NCBI RefSeq assembly: GCF_015209595.1
Contig: NZ_JADEYS010000007.1
Span: 124,001-188,000 of the forward strand
Reading direction: 5' to 3'
Source: Pontibacterium sinense
GTDB taxonomy: Bacteria > Pseudomonadota > Gammaproteobacteria > Pseudomonadales > Balneatricaceae
DNA length: 64,000 nucleotides
In this document: positions 43,688-52,865 of the stretch, piece after piece
Numbering within the stretch: position 1 is the first letter of the stretch
Layout of the letters: each line of letters opens with the position of its first letter
Program-made: the position numbers and the translations under genes
The notes under the pieces: model-generated
Told to the model about the DNA's origin: nothing
Databases searched by the model: none
Seen by the model: the letters and a program-made list of their open reading frames with translations, nothing else

Positions 43688-46600
43688 CTAAATAATAAAG
43701 TTATAGGCTTCAGCGGCGTCTTTCCGGGCAGGATCTTCCAGTGCGCGGATCACGTCCGGTAGTTGATCCGCAGGTACGGGCTTGCTGTACAGATAACCCT
43801 GAATCAGATCACACTCCAGACCTTTCAGATAATCCAGCTGTTCATAGTTTTCCACCCCTTCGGCTACTAGTGTCAGTCCCATACTGTGTGACATAGCGAT
43901 GATGGCTTTGACCAATGAGGCGTCATCCTCGTCGTCGGGCAGGTCGCTGACAAACGCACGATCTATTTTAAGCTTATCGATAGGGAAGCGTTTGAGGTAA
44001 CTCAGTGATGAGTAGCCGGTACCAAAGTCATCAATGGCGAGCATGACTCCCAGCGATTTCAGCTCGTTGAGCCAGGTAATCGCTTCCTCTGAACCATCAA
44101 GAAACATGCTTTCGGTAATTTCGATGATCAGCTTGTTGGGATTCACGCCGGTTTTAGTGATCAGTGCTTGTGCTGCGGCGGCATTAAAGCCCAGATGACG
44201 TTGGCTGCTAGAAATATTGATCGCGACCGACAGTTCCGTGAGCCCAAGTTCACACCATGCTTGCATCTGTTGGCATGCGTGCTCAAAGACCCATAACCCC
44301 AGCGGTTGAATCAGCCCGGTTTCCTCGGCCATCGGTATAAAGTCGGCAGGGCTGACGATGCCGCGTTCCGGGTGACTCCAACGCACCAGTGATTCAACTG
44401 ACTCAACCTTGCCGTTTCGGGTGTTTATGATCGGTTGGTAGTAAAGCTCGAACTCATTGTTCTGCAGTGCGAGACGCAGTGCTTGCTCCAGCTCGGTGCG
44501 ATTTCTCACTTGATCACGCATCTCGGCATTGAAGAACTGATATTGATTTCGCCCCCGTTCTTTTGCCTTATACATCGCCATATCTGCGTGGCGCAGCATG
44601 GTATCGGCGTTGGTTGAATCCTCAGGGTAGAGTGAAATACCGATGCTGGCACCGATATAAATTTCGCGTTCTTGCAGATCAAAAGGTTCACGCAGACAGT
44701 CGATCAGACGCTGGCTGGTGGCAGAGGCGTGTTCGGTGGAGTGAATTGTCTGGAGTATCACCACAAACTCATCCCCGCCAAAACGGGCGATGACATCCTG
44801 GTCTCGAATTTCGTGACGTAAGCGTTTGGCAACTTGCTGCAGTAATGTGTCGCCCACGGCATGGCCCATGGTGTCATTCACGGCTTTAAAGCGATCCAGG
44901 TCGACAAAAAGCAGTGCGCTGCAGTGCTGATTATTACTGGCATTGAGTACCGTGTTCTGCAGCTCTCCTTTTAGCATGGTACGGTTAGGCAGGCCGGTGA
45001 GTGCATCAAAGTTAGCCTGTTGTCGGATCTTGTGCTCCTGCTGTTTACGTTGGGTAATATCTGAGAAGACCGCGACATATTGTTGAACTTTACCCTGCGC
45101 ATTTTTGATCGCGGAGACGGACAGCCATTGGGGATAAACCGACTGATCTTTGCGCTTGTTCCAGATTTCACCGGACCACTGGCTATGTTGGTTCAGGCTG
45201 GTCCACATATCGGCGTAGAATTCATCGGTTTGCTGATCTGAACGCAACAGGTTTGGTGTTTTGCCTCTAACTTCTTCTAATGGATAGCCGGTGATTTGGG
45301 TAAACGCAGGATTGACTGAAATGATGCGGCTTTTCGCATCGGTAATCAGGATCCCTTCGCGGGTAGTTTCAAAGACGGCCGCGTTCATACGTAGCTCATC
45401 TTCCGCTTGTTTCTTCGCAGAGATATCGTCTTTGACCGCTACATAGTGGGTGATTTCATTGGCATCGTTACGCAATGAAGAGATCGTTGCTGATTCCCAG
45501 TATAAGGTTCCGTTTTTATGCTTGTTGCGGAAGATGCCTTGCCACTCCTGACCGGCATGAAGGGCTTGCCACATCTGCTGATAGTCATTGTCTGAGTGAT
45601 AGTCTGACAGGAAGATGCGAGGGTTTGAGCCAATCACTTCCGCTTTGGTGTAGCCAGATGTTTCTTCAGCCCTAGGATTGATGTATTCGATGTTTCCATT
45701 GAGGTCGGTAATGACGACAGATACCGGGCTTTGTTCCAGAGCACGGGATAGTTTACGCAGTTCTAGTTGGTTGTGACGAGAGTGGGTCACATCAATCCGT
45801 ACCCAGACTTCACCGCCTTCCGCCGTGGGTGTTTCATTGCTCAGGTAACAGTGGCCATTACTAAGAATTTGTAAGTTGTGTCGATGGTTGTCGTTATCGG
45901 GGGAAGCATGGATTGTTTGCGCAATATGCGGTTCGATTTTGTTGAGTAACAGTTGGCGATTGATACCTACTTTCAGATCCACTTTTAACCAGGGGTAACA
46001 GTGCTTAAACGGCTCATTAAAGAGTACCAAATTGCCAGCCTGATCAAACAGAGCAAAAGCTTCGTTGAGGCTGTCTACGCCGTCACGCAAGCGCAGACGC
46101 GCTTTCTCGGCGGACTGGTGAGAAATGGCCAGTTTCCGAAACAGAAAACCCAGCCATAACAGGAGCAGAGAGCAGATCGCCAGTAAAAGGGTGCTGTAGT
46201 GTTCACCTTGCTTAATTTCCTGCGCACGGTGGAAGCGGTACGCCTGATGCAGTTGGCTAAAGGTTTTTGCTGAGGGGATCTGCAGATAGTCTTCGTGTAA
46301 TTGAGACAACGCTTGTTGCGCTTTGAGATTGCCCTGAATATGTAGATTCAGGTTACGAATGAAAAAATGCTGATCTGGATTGGTAGAATTATCAGCCTTC
46401 AGCTGTTCAATTGCTTGTGAAACATCATCTGCATCCAGGGTGCTATGAAAGATATAGTGTCGGTAAAGCTGGTTTGCAATCATCAGGACCTGATCACTGT
46501 TATGGTGATCAATCCGGTGTAAGTCGTCGATTATCTGAGGTAAATAGTTCAGGCCATTGCGCACGATAGCGGCTGCCGTTTTAACACGTTCAGCCTGGGT

Positions 46601-46939
46601 GATTTTGTCTTCAATTATGCTGGCGTAAGCACTGAGCTTAAGGTCAAATGCCGGATTTAGCTGTCCATAAAAGGAAGCGTGCCGATCGATGAGCTGGCCT
46701 TTGAGTGCACGAATCTCGGCTGTCGCTTGTGTCACTGGGTCATAGTTTTGTTGTTGCAGGGAGCTAATCAGAAGAATTTCGCGATCCAGTCCGCCGTCTA
46801 GCTTTTGCAGGTCCAGCAACAGATTCGCCCGTTGTTTATTCAAATGCAGGTCGCTGTCGTAGATAACAAAGAACAAGCTGATCACAAAACTGATTGCCAA
46901 CAGCGGAACGAGAAAAACCGATAAACGTGGGCTCTTCAT
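43688..46939 (-). CDS. Membrane sensor with PAS-GGDEF-EAL output
   Basis: 1083 aa. Two membrane helices (about 8-28 and 246-266) flank an all-helical periplasmic sensor that looks like the DAHL type (QQQNYDPVTQ near 64). Then come a PAS-like segment (about 285-395), two clear PAS domains (about 400-510 and 525-640), a GGDEF domain with FGGDEFVV and an inhibitory RDQD site five residues before it, and an EAL domain with ESLVRW, INISSSQ, EITESMF, AIDDFGTGYSS and VAEGVEN. Both catalytic sets look intact, so it may make or break c-di-GMP. It starts inside the stop of the di-haem peroxidase gene (4-base overlap). Confidence 0.92.
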   Translation of the reverse strand: MKSPRLSVFLVPLLAISFVISLFFVIYDSDLHLNKQRANLLLDLQKLDGGLDREILLISSLQQQNYDPVTQATAEIRALKGQLIDRHASFYGQLNPAFDLKLSAYASIIEDKITQAERVKTAAAIVRNGLNYLPQIIDDLHRIDHHNSDQVLMIANQLYRHYIFHSTLDADDVSQAIEQLKADNSTNPDQHFFIRNLNLHIQGNLKAQQALSQLHEDYLQIPSAKTFSQLHQAYRFHRAQEIKQGEHYSTLLLAICSLLLLWLGFLFRKLAISHQSAEKARLRLRDGVDSLNEAFALFDQAGNLVLFNEPFKHCYPWLKVDLKVGINRQLLLNKIEPHIAQTIHASPDNDNHRHNLQILSNGHCYLSNETPTAEGGEVWVRIDVTHSRHNQLELRKLSRALEQSPVSVVITDLNGNIEYINPRAEETSGYTKAEVIGSNPRIFLSDYHSDNDYQQMWQALHAGQEWQGIFRNKHKNGTLYWESATISSLRNDANEITHYVAVKDDISAKKQAEDELRMNAAVFETTREGILITDAKSRIISVNPAFTQITGYPLEEVRGKTPNLLRSDQQTDEFYADMWTSLNQHSQWSGEIWNKRKDQSVYPQWLSVSAIKNAQGKVQQYVAVFSDITQRKQQEHKIRQQANFDALTGLPNRTMLKGELQNTVLNASNNQHCSALLFVDLDRFKAVNDTMGHAVGDTLLQQVAKRLRHEIRDQDVIARFGGDEFVVILQTIHSTEHASATSQRLIDCLREPFDLQEREIYIGASIGISLYPEDSTNADTMLRHADMAMYKAKERGRNQYQFFNAEMRDQVRNRTELEQALRLALQNNEFELYYQPIINTRNGKVESVESLVRWSHPERGIVSPADFIPMAEETGLIQPLGLWVFEHACQQMQAWCELGLTELSVAINISSSQRHLGFNAAAAQALITKTGVNPNKLIIEITESMFLDGSEEAITWLNELKSLGVMLAIDDFGTGYSSLSYLKRFPIDKLKIDRAFVSDLPDDEDDASLVKAIIAMSHSMGLTLVAEGVENYEQLDYLKGLECDLIQGYLYSKPVPADQLPDVIRALEDPARKDAAEAYNFII

Positions 46940-47931
46940 GGTGTCAGCCTTGGATGTTCTCCTACGAGGGAGTTCAGGAAGATGATGATGGCTTCTGTGT
47001 GATTATCTGGAATCTCCCGGCCGAGTTGGTAACGGGCCATGAGTCGGATAGCCTCTTGCAGCGTGGAGACTGAGCCATCGTGAAAGTAGGGGGCTGTTTT
47101 GACGGCCAGTCGCAGGCTGGGCACTTTGAACAGATACTTATCTTCAAGCTCTCCGGTTACGTTATAGCGACCGTAATCCGGCGTGTTGATGTTGATTGGC
47201 GTACCGCGTTGTTGGAAGTAGCTCTGTACATTATTCACCGTACCCAGATAGGCAAACATATTGCCGCCTACGTTTGCACCTTGATGGCAACTGATGCACC
47301 CATAGGATTTGAACAACCGGTACCCTTGGAGCTGTTGTTTGGAGAGTGCTTGAGCATCGCCTTTAAGCCAGCGATCAAAAGGTGAATAACCGGTTAGCAG
47401 AGATGCTTCGAATGTTGCAATAGCATCCCGAATATTGTCGGCAGTGAGACCGTCAGGATAAAGACGCGCAAAGCTTTCAATGAGAGGGCGATCCTGGCTG
47501 AGCTTTTGGATGATCTCGGGCCAGTTGCTATTCATCTCAACCGGGTTGTGTACCGGTCCGTTGGCTTGCTCACGGAGATTGAGCGCCCGGCCATCCCAGA
47601 ACTGCATGAAGTTGAGCGCACTGTTGTACACGGTAGGCGCATTGGCGGAGCCTAGCGCGCCGTTGACTCCATGGGAGACGGATTGGTTATCAGTGCCACC
47701 CTTGGCAAGGTTGTGGCAGCTGGCACAGCTGATGCTGTTGTCTTGAGATAGCCGGACATCGTGAAACAACGACTCGCCCAGCTCTGCTTTCTGAGACGGG
47801 AGTGTCGGGGCAGCAGGGAGGGGGCTGATAGGCTCGTGTCTTAAATCAAAAGCCGACAGTTCTGGAACCCAGAATAGAAGCGAGACAAACAGGTATAGCC
47901 TTAACCTTTCTACCACTCTATTCACCATCAA
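46936..47931 (-). CDS. Di-haem cytochrome c peroxidase family protein
   Basis: 331 aa. A signal peptide (about 1-27, ending LSAFD) and two CXXCH haem sites, CASCH (near 70) and CISCH (near 215), define the bacterial CCP/MauG family. DGSVSTLQEAIRLMARYQLG at the end is typical. Such enzymes reduce hydrogen peroxide in the periplasm or, in MauG-like members, oxidise a partner. Cotranslation with the c-di-GMP sensor suggests it may supply or condition the signal. A half-matching FNR-type site lies at 48047-48060 upstream. Confidence 0.9.
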   Translation of the reverse strand: MMVNRVVERLRLYLFVSLLFWVPELSAFDLRHEPISPLPAAPTLPSQKAELGESLFHDVRLSQDNSISCASCHNLAKGGTDNQSVSHGVNGALGSANAPTVYNSALNFMQFWDGRALNLREQANGPVHNPVEMNSNWPEIIQKLSQDRPLIESFARLYPDGLTADNIRDAIATFEASLLTGYSPFDRWLKGDAQALSKQQLQGYRLFKSYGCISCHQGANVGGNMFAYLGTVNNVQSYFQQRGTPININTPDYGRYNVTGELEDKYLFKVPSLRLAVKTAPYFHDGSVSTLQEAIRLMARYQLGREIPDNHTEAIIIFLNSLVGEHPRLTP

Positions 47932-48341
47932 GTGACCACTCAGTGACTACTTTAAGACTTACTGTATTAGTAGAGTCTAAAATGAACGTTAATACCAGTG
48001 TATAACTAATTACAGTGTTTTCTGAATGCTAGAAACGGAGAGTTAATTGATTATTGTCAGGTATCCATCCGATCTCTTGTAGAAACTTCCTCTCGGCTTA
48101 GTAAAAAATAAATGGTGCACTGAATTGGGGAGTGGTTTTTGCTTTCGATCCAAAAAAGGGCGCCTGTTGTGAGTGGTGTTTTTTGTCTTTGATTTATATG
48201 GGTTAAATACTCCAGATTCGGTGCTTTTTTTTGGTGCATAAATTGGTTTTTTGCACTGATTTAGGTGCTTGATATTTATCAAGGACGCCTTGTATTTCAA
48301 CGGGTTATTTAAAGGCTCTACTTAGTCTGGAGAGCTGGAAT
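47932..48341. other. AT-rich divergent intergenic region, peroxidase / CBS gene
   Basis: About 410 bases, more AT-rich than its neighbours, with no gene: short minus-strand frames at 48043-48300 have no ribosome binding site or family look. It contains a perfect FNR-type box at 48269-48282 and an imperfect one (TTGAT, four bases, GTCAG) at 48047-48060, which suits control of both genes by oxygen level. Confidence 0.5.
48269..48310 (+). promoter_or_regulatory. FNR/Anr box and -10 of the CBS gene
   Basis: TTGAT-ATTT-ATCAA at 48269-48282 is a perfect FNR consensus. TTATTT at 48305-48310 would be the -10, placing the box centre about 41.5 bases before the start of transcription: the layout of a class II FNR-activated promoter. 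Confidence 0.75.
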
Positions 48342-48815
48342 ATGACCACGCACGCACAAGATATTATGAGTCGGGAGCTGTTTACTGTCAGCCCTGAGAT
48401 GTCTCTTATCGATATGGATAAAGCGCTATCCAGTCGTAAAATCAGCGGTGCTCCGGTGGTAAGCAATGGTGAATTAATCGGGATTGTGACCAGCACGGAC
48501 ATTGGTCGTCGTTTTTCCAGTAACCTGAAAACGGAAGCGGGTGAGACCAGTTACTATTGGCACAGTAACGGGACGATGACAAACCTGATCGTGGGTTCTG
48601 AAACGGATGCCGGCGATCTGGTTGAGCGGCTGAGTCGTTGTACGGTGGCCGATATCATGACGGATGATGTGATCTCAGTGTCGCCTGATGATGAGGTTAA
48701 GGTTGTGGCGGGTTTGATGTCGAAATACAAAATCCATCGTATTCTGGTGGTGCAGAACAAACGTCCGGTGGGGATGATCACATCACTGGATATGGTGGGG
48801 CTGCTGACTCAATAG
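48342..48815 (+). CDS. CBS-pair protein under an FNR-type site
   Basis: 157 aa with two CBS repeats, about 5-60 (AQDIMSRELFTVSPEMSL, ISGAPVVSNGELIGIVTS) and about 100-155 (VADIMTDDVISVSPDDEV, IHRILVVQNKRPVGMITS). The linker between them (about 61-98) is longer than usual. GGAG lies before the ATG. Its site context suggests induction at low oxygen; comparable CBS proteins are common in Anr/Dnr-type regulons. The partner is unknown. Confidence 0.85.
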   Translation: MTTHAQDIMSRELFTVSPEMSLIDMDKALSSRKISGAPVVSNGELIGIVTSTDIGRRFSSNLKTEAGETSYYWHSNGTMTNLIVGSETDAGDLVERLSRCTVADIMTDDVISVSPDDEVKVVAGLMSKYKIHRILVVQNKRPVGMITSLDMVGLLTQ

Positions 48816-48847
48816 TCCAGGAGAAGGAATCGCCTTGCTTCAGTCAT

Positions 48848-48870
48848 AAAAAAGCCACCCTAGGGTGGCT
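48848..48870 (-). terminator. Terminator of the lutABC operon
   Basis: Perfect 18-base palindrome with CCCTAGGG centre (48853-48870); on the minus strand it is followed by a T-run. It lies 60 bases after the lutC stop and may also serve the CBS gene. Confidence 0.85.
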
Positions 48871-48928
48871 AAAGAGGTTGGAGCGAGGTTGTTACTCTGT
48901 GCGGCGCTTGTAATCGGATCAGAGACTG

Positions 48929-49594
48929 TCAGTCGTTGATCAGCAAAATAACAAGCGTACGTGGCCCATGAGCACCCATCTGAAGTTTCTGCTCGATGTC
49001 GGCGCTGCGAGACGGACCCGTAATCATATTCACGGTGCGGGGCATCACCCCTTTATGTGCCAGACGCAGTTGTTTCCACGCATCTTCATAAGGCCCCACG
49101 ATGGTGGAGGCATGCAATACCACCATATGAATATCCGGCAGGAAGTTCAGTGTGGTTGGGCTATCTGAGCTGGAATGAAGCATCAGGGTGCCAGTTTCAG
49201 CAATTCCTGCAAAACTGCTGGTGATACTGGCCATGTCACCCGCTTGGGCGACACGTTCTGTCAGCTCGATCTCTCCGAGTGCAGACCAATCCATGCTCTT
49301 CAGTTCCGGGCTGCTGGCGGTTACCAGCTCCTGAACGTTTTCCTTATGTAACCACTCGCTCACCGCCATCGGAACTTCTGACGTGCTGTTCAGTTCTATC
49401 AGTTCTGCGGCAGCTTCAATCGCCATCTCTTTAAACAGCTGTACCTGTTCAGGTTGTGGTAGCTGCGCGCGCTTAGGAATCAGGTTGTTCGCCTTGGCGG
49501 CGATACGGTTTTCTGCTGCTGCACGCTGTTGGGCTGTTGGTTCACCGCGACCCAGACCGCGACGGATATTGCCAAAAATCTCTGCTTTGCTCAT
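48929..49594 (-). CDS. lutC: LutC-like lactate utilisation protein (LUD domain)
   Basis: 221 aa, LUD/YkgG domain: VAQAGDMASITSSFAGIAETGTL (split over about 110-135) and VNMITGPSRSADIEQKLQMG with the GAHGPRTLVILL end are family hallmarks. LutC works with LutA and LutB as an iron-sulphur L-lactate oxidising complex in the cytoplasm. Third gene of the operon, 12 bases after lutB. Confidence 0.93.
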   Translation of the reverse strand: MSKAEIFGNIRRGLGRGEPTAQQRAAAENRIAAKANNLIPKRAQLPQPEQVQLFKEMAIEAAAELIELNSTSEVPMAVSEWLHKENVQELVTASSPELKSMDWSALGEIELTERVAQAGDMASITSSFAGIAETGTLMLHSSSDSPTTLNFLPDIHMVVLHASTIVGPYEDAWKQLRLAHKGVMPRTVNMITGPSRSADIEQKLQMGAHGPRTLVILLIND

Positions 49595-49606
49595 CGTTCG
49601 CTCCTG

Positions 49607-51010
49607 TTATCGCTTACCCTGTTTCCACTGATCCATGAAGGTTTTGCCTTCAGGGGCGGGCATATCACGCCAGTCGGTCCAGCCACCGGCCAGAGGTAGC
49701 TTATTGATACGGCCTTTTTTGCCAGCCATTGTCCGCATAAACCAGGCGGAGCTCCGGGATACCCAACGGTAGAGAGCCGGGCGTTTAGCAAAGAATCCCC
49801 AGCCGGAGATCCCCCAGCGGACCGCTTTAGGACTCAGGTGTTTTTCGAATTCGTTATCACGCCAGTGACGCATCAGCTTTGGTAGCGGGATTTTCACCGG
49901 GCATACCGACTCACATTTACCGCAGAAAGTGGAGGCGTTGGGTAGCAGGCCTGCATTTTCGATACCAATCATCTGTGGTGTCAGTACTGAACCCATAGGG
50001 CCTGGATAAACCCAGCCATAGCTGTGACCACCCACTGCACCGTAAACCGGACAATGGTTCATACAGGCAGAGCAGCGAATGCAGCGCAGCATGTCCTGTA
50101 ACTCTGAGCCGATCATCTCACTGCGCCCGTTATCCACCAGAACCACGTGGAAGTTTTCAGGGCCATCCTGATCTTCCGCGCGACGTGGGCCGGTCGACAG
50201 GGTGTTATACACCGTAAATTCCTGACCGGTGGCAGAGCGCGCCAGCAAACGCTGGAACAAGGTCATGTCTTCCAGTGTCGGCACCACTTTCTCGATAGAG
50301 GTGATCACGATATGGGTTTTCGGCAAGGTCTGAGTCAGATCACCGTTACCTTCGTTGGTCACGATAATGGTGGAGCCGGTTTCCGCGACACAAAAGTTAG
50401 CACCGGTGATACCGACATCCGCAGACACAAACTGCTTACGCAGCATCTCGCGGGCTTCCTGCATCAATACGGCCGGATCATCAGACTTCGGGCGATGGTG
50501 ATGTTCGTGGAAGGCTTCAGACACATCTTCCAGATTCAGGTGGATGGCCGGGGCGATGATATGGCTCGGATGATCATTACGCAGCTGAAGAATGTACTCA
50601 CCCAGGTCGGTTTCGATCGGCTGTACGCCGTTCTTTTCGAGGTACTCATTCAGGTTAACCTCTTCCGACACCATAGATTTACCTTTAGTGACGGTTTTGG
50701 CGCCAACCTGCTGGCAGATATCGAGAATGGTTTTACAGGCATCATCGGAGGTGCGTGCCCAGTGTACGTGACCTCCGTTCTCAACGACTTTGGACTCAAA
50801 CTGCTCCAGGTAAACATCGAGATTTTCCAGAATATGGTTTTTCAGATCACGGGCTTCATTGCGCAGATCTTCAAATTCCGGCATCCGGTCAACCGCGTTG
50901 GCACGCTTGACCGGGAAGCCAGCTTTCAGGTTGCCCAGCGCTTTTTGCAGATTGACGTCTTTAAGCGCAATGCGGGAGTTTTCTTTAAATTCAGGGCTCT
51001 TGATTTGCAT
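49607..51010 (-). CDS. lutB: LutB-like iron-sulphur lactate utilisation protein
   Basis: 467 aa: an N-terminal LUD domain (about 60-290, with ADVGITGANFCVAETGS) and a ferredoxin-type region with CIRCSACMNHCPVYG (near 310) and CGKCESVCPVKIPLP (near 360), giving two 4Fe-4S clusters. It passes electrons during oxidation of L-lactate to pyruvate. Sits between lutA and lutC in a three-gene operon. Confidence 0.95.
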   Translation of the reverse strand: MQIKSPEFKENSRIALKDVNLQKALGNLKAGFPVKRANAVDRMPEFEDLRNEARDLKNHILENLDVYLEQFESKVVENGGHVHWARTSDDACKTILDICQQVGAKTVTKGKSMVSEEVNLNEYLEKNGVQPIETDLGEYILQLRNDHPSHIIAPAIHLNLEDVSEAFHEHHHRPKSDDPAVLMQEAREMLRKQFVSADVGITGANFCVAETGSTIIVTNEGNGDLTQTLPKTHIVITSIEKVVPTLEDMTLFQRLLARSATGQEFTVYNTLSTGPRRAEDQDGPENFHVVLVDNGRSEMIGSELQDMLRCIRCSACMNHCPVYGAVGGHSYGWVYPGPMGSVLTPQMIGIENAGLLPNASTFCGKCESVCPVKIPLPKLMRHWRDNEFEKHLSPKAVRWGISGWGFFAKRPALYRWVSRSSAWFMRTMAGKKGRINKLPLAGGWTDWRDMPAPEGKTFMDQWKQGKR

Positions 51011-51025
51011 ACTGTTTTTCCCCGC

Positions 51026-51823
51026 TCAGACTTTTTGTGCCAGCGCGTACTTATCCGCGTCAGCTTCACCGATAGCAGGCTGATCCAGCATGCCGGCCAG
51101 AATTTCCACCACATGGCGGGCTTCAACTGTTTTCCCTTCGCGCTTCAGCTTGCCTGCCATATTCAGCAGACAGCCCAGGTCTCCACCGACCAGTGTGTCC
51201 GCTCCGGATTCGGAGACAAATTCAGTCTTGTTGGAAACCATACGGTTGGAGATATCTGGGTATTTCACGCAGAACGTCCCGCCAAAGCCACAACAGGTTT
51301 CAGCCTCTTCCATCTCGGTCAGTTCAAGGTTATCGACCTTGGATAGCAGTTTGCGCGGTTGTTGTTTCACACCGAGCTGGCGCAAACCTGAGCAAGAATC
51401 ATGGTAGGTGATCGTGCCGTCGAACTGTGCGCTGATCTGGTCGAAATCCACTTTATCCACAAGGAAGGAAGTGATTTCGAAGGCACGTGCTTTCAGGTCT
51501 TCCGCGCGCTGTTTCCACGGATCTCCTTCGTCAAACAGATCAACATAATAGTGCAGCATGCCGATGCAGGAGCCGGACGGTCCCACCACGTATTCGTAGC
51601 CATCAAACGCTTCGATGGTCATTTTTGCGATATCACGGGTGGTGTCGCGGTCGCCGGAGTTAAAGGCGGGTTGACCGCAGCAGGTTTGTTTTTCTGGTAC
51701 TTCAACGATACATCCTGCTTGTTCAAGCAGGCGGACCGTAGCAAAAGCAACAGTAGGTCTGAACATGTCGGCCAGACAAGTTACAAACAGACCGACGCGG
51801 GGTTGGCGTTCAGCATGAGGCAT
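51026..51823 (-). CDS. lutA: LutA-like CCG-domain lactate utilisation protein
   Basis: 265 aa from the ATG at 51823 (MPHAERQPRVGLF) with AAGG upstream; a GTG three codons earlier is possible. Two CCG domains, with TCCGQPAFNSGD (near 50) and TCCGFGGTF (near 190), bind an iron-sulphur centre as in heterodisulphide reductase subunits and GlpC. First gene of lutABC, divergent from the GntR-type regulator. No lactate permease gene is visible beside it. Confidence 0.93.
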   Translation of the reverse strand: MPHAERQPRVGLFVTCLADMFRPTVAFATVRLLEQAGCIVEVPEKQTCCGQPAFNSGDRDTTRDIAKMTIEAFDGYEYVVGPSGSCIGMLHYYVDLFDEGDPWKQRAEDLKARAFEITSFLVDKVDFDQISAQFDGTITYHDSCSGLRQLGVKQQPRKLLSKVDNLELTEMEEAETCCGFGGTFCVKYPDISNRMVSNKTEFVSESGADTLVGGDLGCLLNMAGKLKREGKTVEARHVVEILAGMLDQPAIGEADADKYALAQKV

Positions 51824-51935
51824 TCGGATCACCTTGTTATTGCGGGCCGATGCTCACGTCTGGCCCATTTATTATTCGTTGTAATGACTGAAAGATAGGT
51901 GAGGGCGAGAATAAAAGAAATGCTACACTAGTAAC

Positions 51936-51946
51936 TGGTCTGACCA
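51936..51946. promoter_or_regulatory. LldR-type operator between lutA and its regulator
   Basis: TGGTC-T-GACCA, a perfect 5-1-5 palindrome, the core known for LldR/PdhR-type FadR-family repressors. It lies next to an extended -10 (TGCTACACT, 51921-51929) for the regulator and overlaps a candidate -35 for lutA on the minus strand. Confidence 0.75.
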
Positions 51947-51989
51947 AATATCAAGGAAGTCTGCCGAACGGCCAGAAGCGGAGAATACA

Positions 51990-52685
51990 GTGTCTGATGA
52001 ACAGCGACTTAGCCAGATAATTGTGCAGCAGTTACGCGATAAAATACTGTTCGGGCAGATTGTGCCTGGTGAAAAGATGGTTTCGCAGCGTCAGTTATCG
52101 GTAGATCATCAGGTTTCCCGTTCGACAGTGCGTGAGGCGTTTACCCAGCTGGAGCAGCAGGGTTTGATAGAAACACGCCACGGTGCAGCCAGTCGCTGCT
52201 GTAATTTACTGGAACCTCATTTTAAGCTCACGTTGGAAGGGGTGGGGGATAACTTTGAATTTCAGCGTCAGGTGATGGAAGCTCGTGCTGCGTTGGAGGG
52301 GGAGGCCGCTTATTACGCGGCACAGCGTGCTTCTGATGAACAGTTGCAGCGTTTGGATGAAGAGTTTCATCGCATGCAGGCCCGGAGTGAAGACACCACG
52401 CTGGCGAAGGCTAAAGCAGATCTGACATTTCATATGCAGATCGCAGAATCCAGTCATAACTTGCTGATTATTTCTTTCAGTCAGATCTTCTACAATCGCT
52501 ACTTCAATGCCATCTATGGTGTGTTGTCCCGAACGCTGAAAAAATTTGGACGTTATCCGGATGGCATCAGCGCTCAGCATAGTCAGATCCATAAAGCCTT
52601 AATGAATCGCGATGCGGATACCGCACGACGTGTTGCGGAAGAGCATATTCTCTACACCTTGCGCTCATTGGAAAAAACCGAGTAA
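51990..52685 (+). CDS. lldR: GntR/FadR-family regulator, LldR-like
   Basis: 231 aa. N-terminal winged helix (about 5-70, VSQRQLSVDHQVSRSTVREAFTQLEQQGLI) and an FCD effector domain (about 88-220) with EARAALEGEAAYYAA, FHMQIAESSHN and HSQIHKALMNRD, holding the metal-site Asp/His residues of this class. Divergent to lutABC with a matching operator between, so it most likely represses that operon and responds to lactate. The start is GTG at 51990. Confidence 0.85.
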   Translation: MSDEQRLSQIIVQQLRDKILFGQIVPGEKMVSQRQLSVDHQVSRSTVREAFTQLEQQGLIETRHGAASRCCNLLEPHFKLTLEGVGDNFEFQRQVMEARAALEGEAAYYAAQRASDEQLQRLDEEFHRMQARSEDTTLAKAKADLTFHMQIAESSHNLLIISFSQIFYNRYFNAIYGVLSRTLKKFGRYPDGISAQHSQIHKALMNRDADTARRVAEEHILYTLRSLEKTE

Positions 52686-52775
52686 ATCCTTTTCTCGATG
52701 AATTAATTCACGTCTAAGCCCGTTGAAATCTCTTCTGATCTCAGTGAGCTGCATTTACGCACCAAAAATCTTTAT

Positions 52776-52790
52776 TGTTATAATATAACA
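52776..52790 (+). promoter_or_regulatory. Zur box over the promoter of the zinc operon
   Basis: TGTTATAATATAACA, a perfect 7-1-7 palindrome matching the core of the gammaproteobacterial Zur consensus. The TATAAT inside (52779-52784) can serve as the -10, so Zur-Zn binding would block RNA polymerase. Confidence 0.9.
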
Positions 52791-52865
52791 TATCAATTAG
52801 TATCAGCGCCCATTCTTACCTCGTCGGTTATTGCCACGATAGCGATCACGTTTTCAGGAGTTGTT

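Noticed and set aside
48047-48060. Second FNR box before the di-haem peroxidase gene
   Set aside because: One half-site is perfect but the other has two mismatches (GTCAG); kept only as a weak remark, not as a feature.
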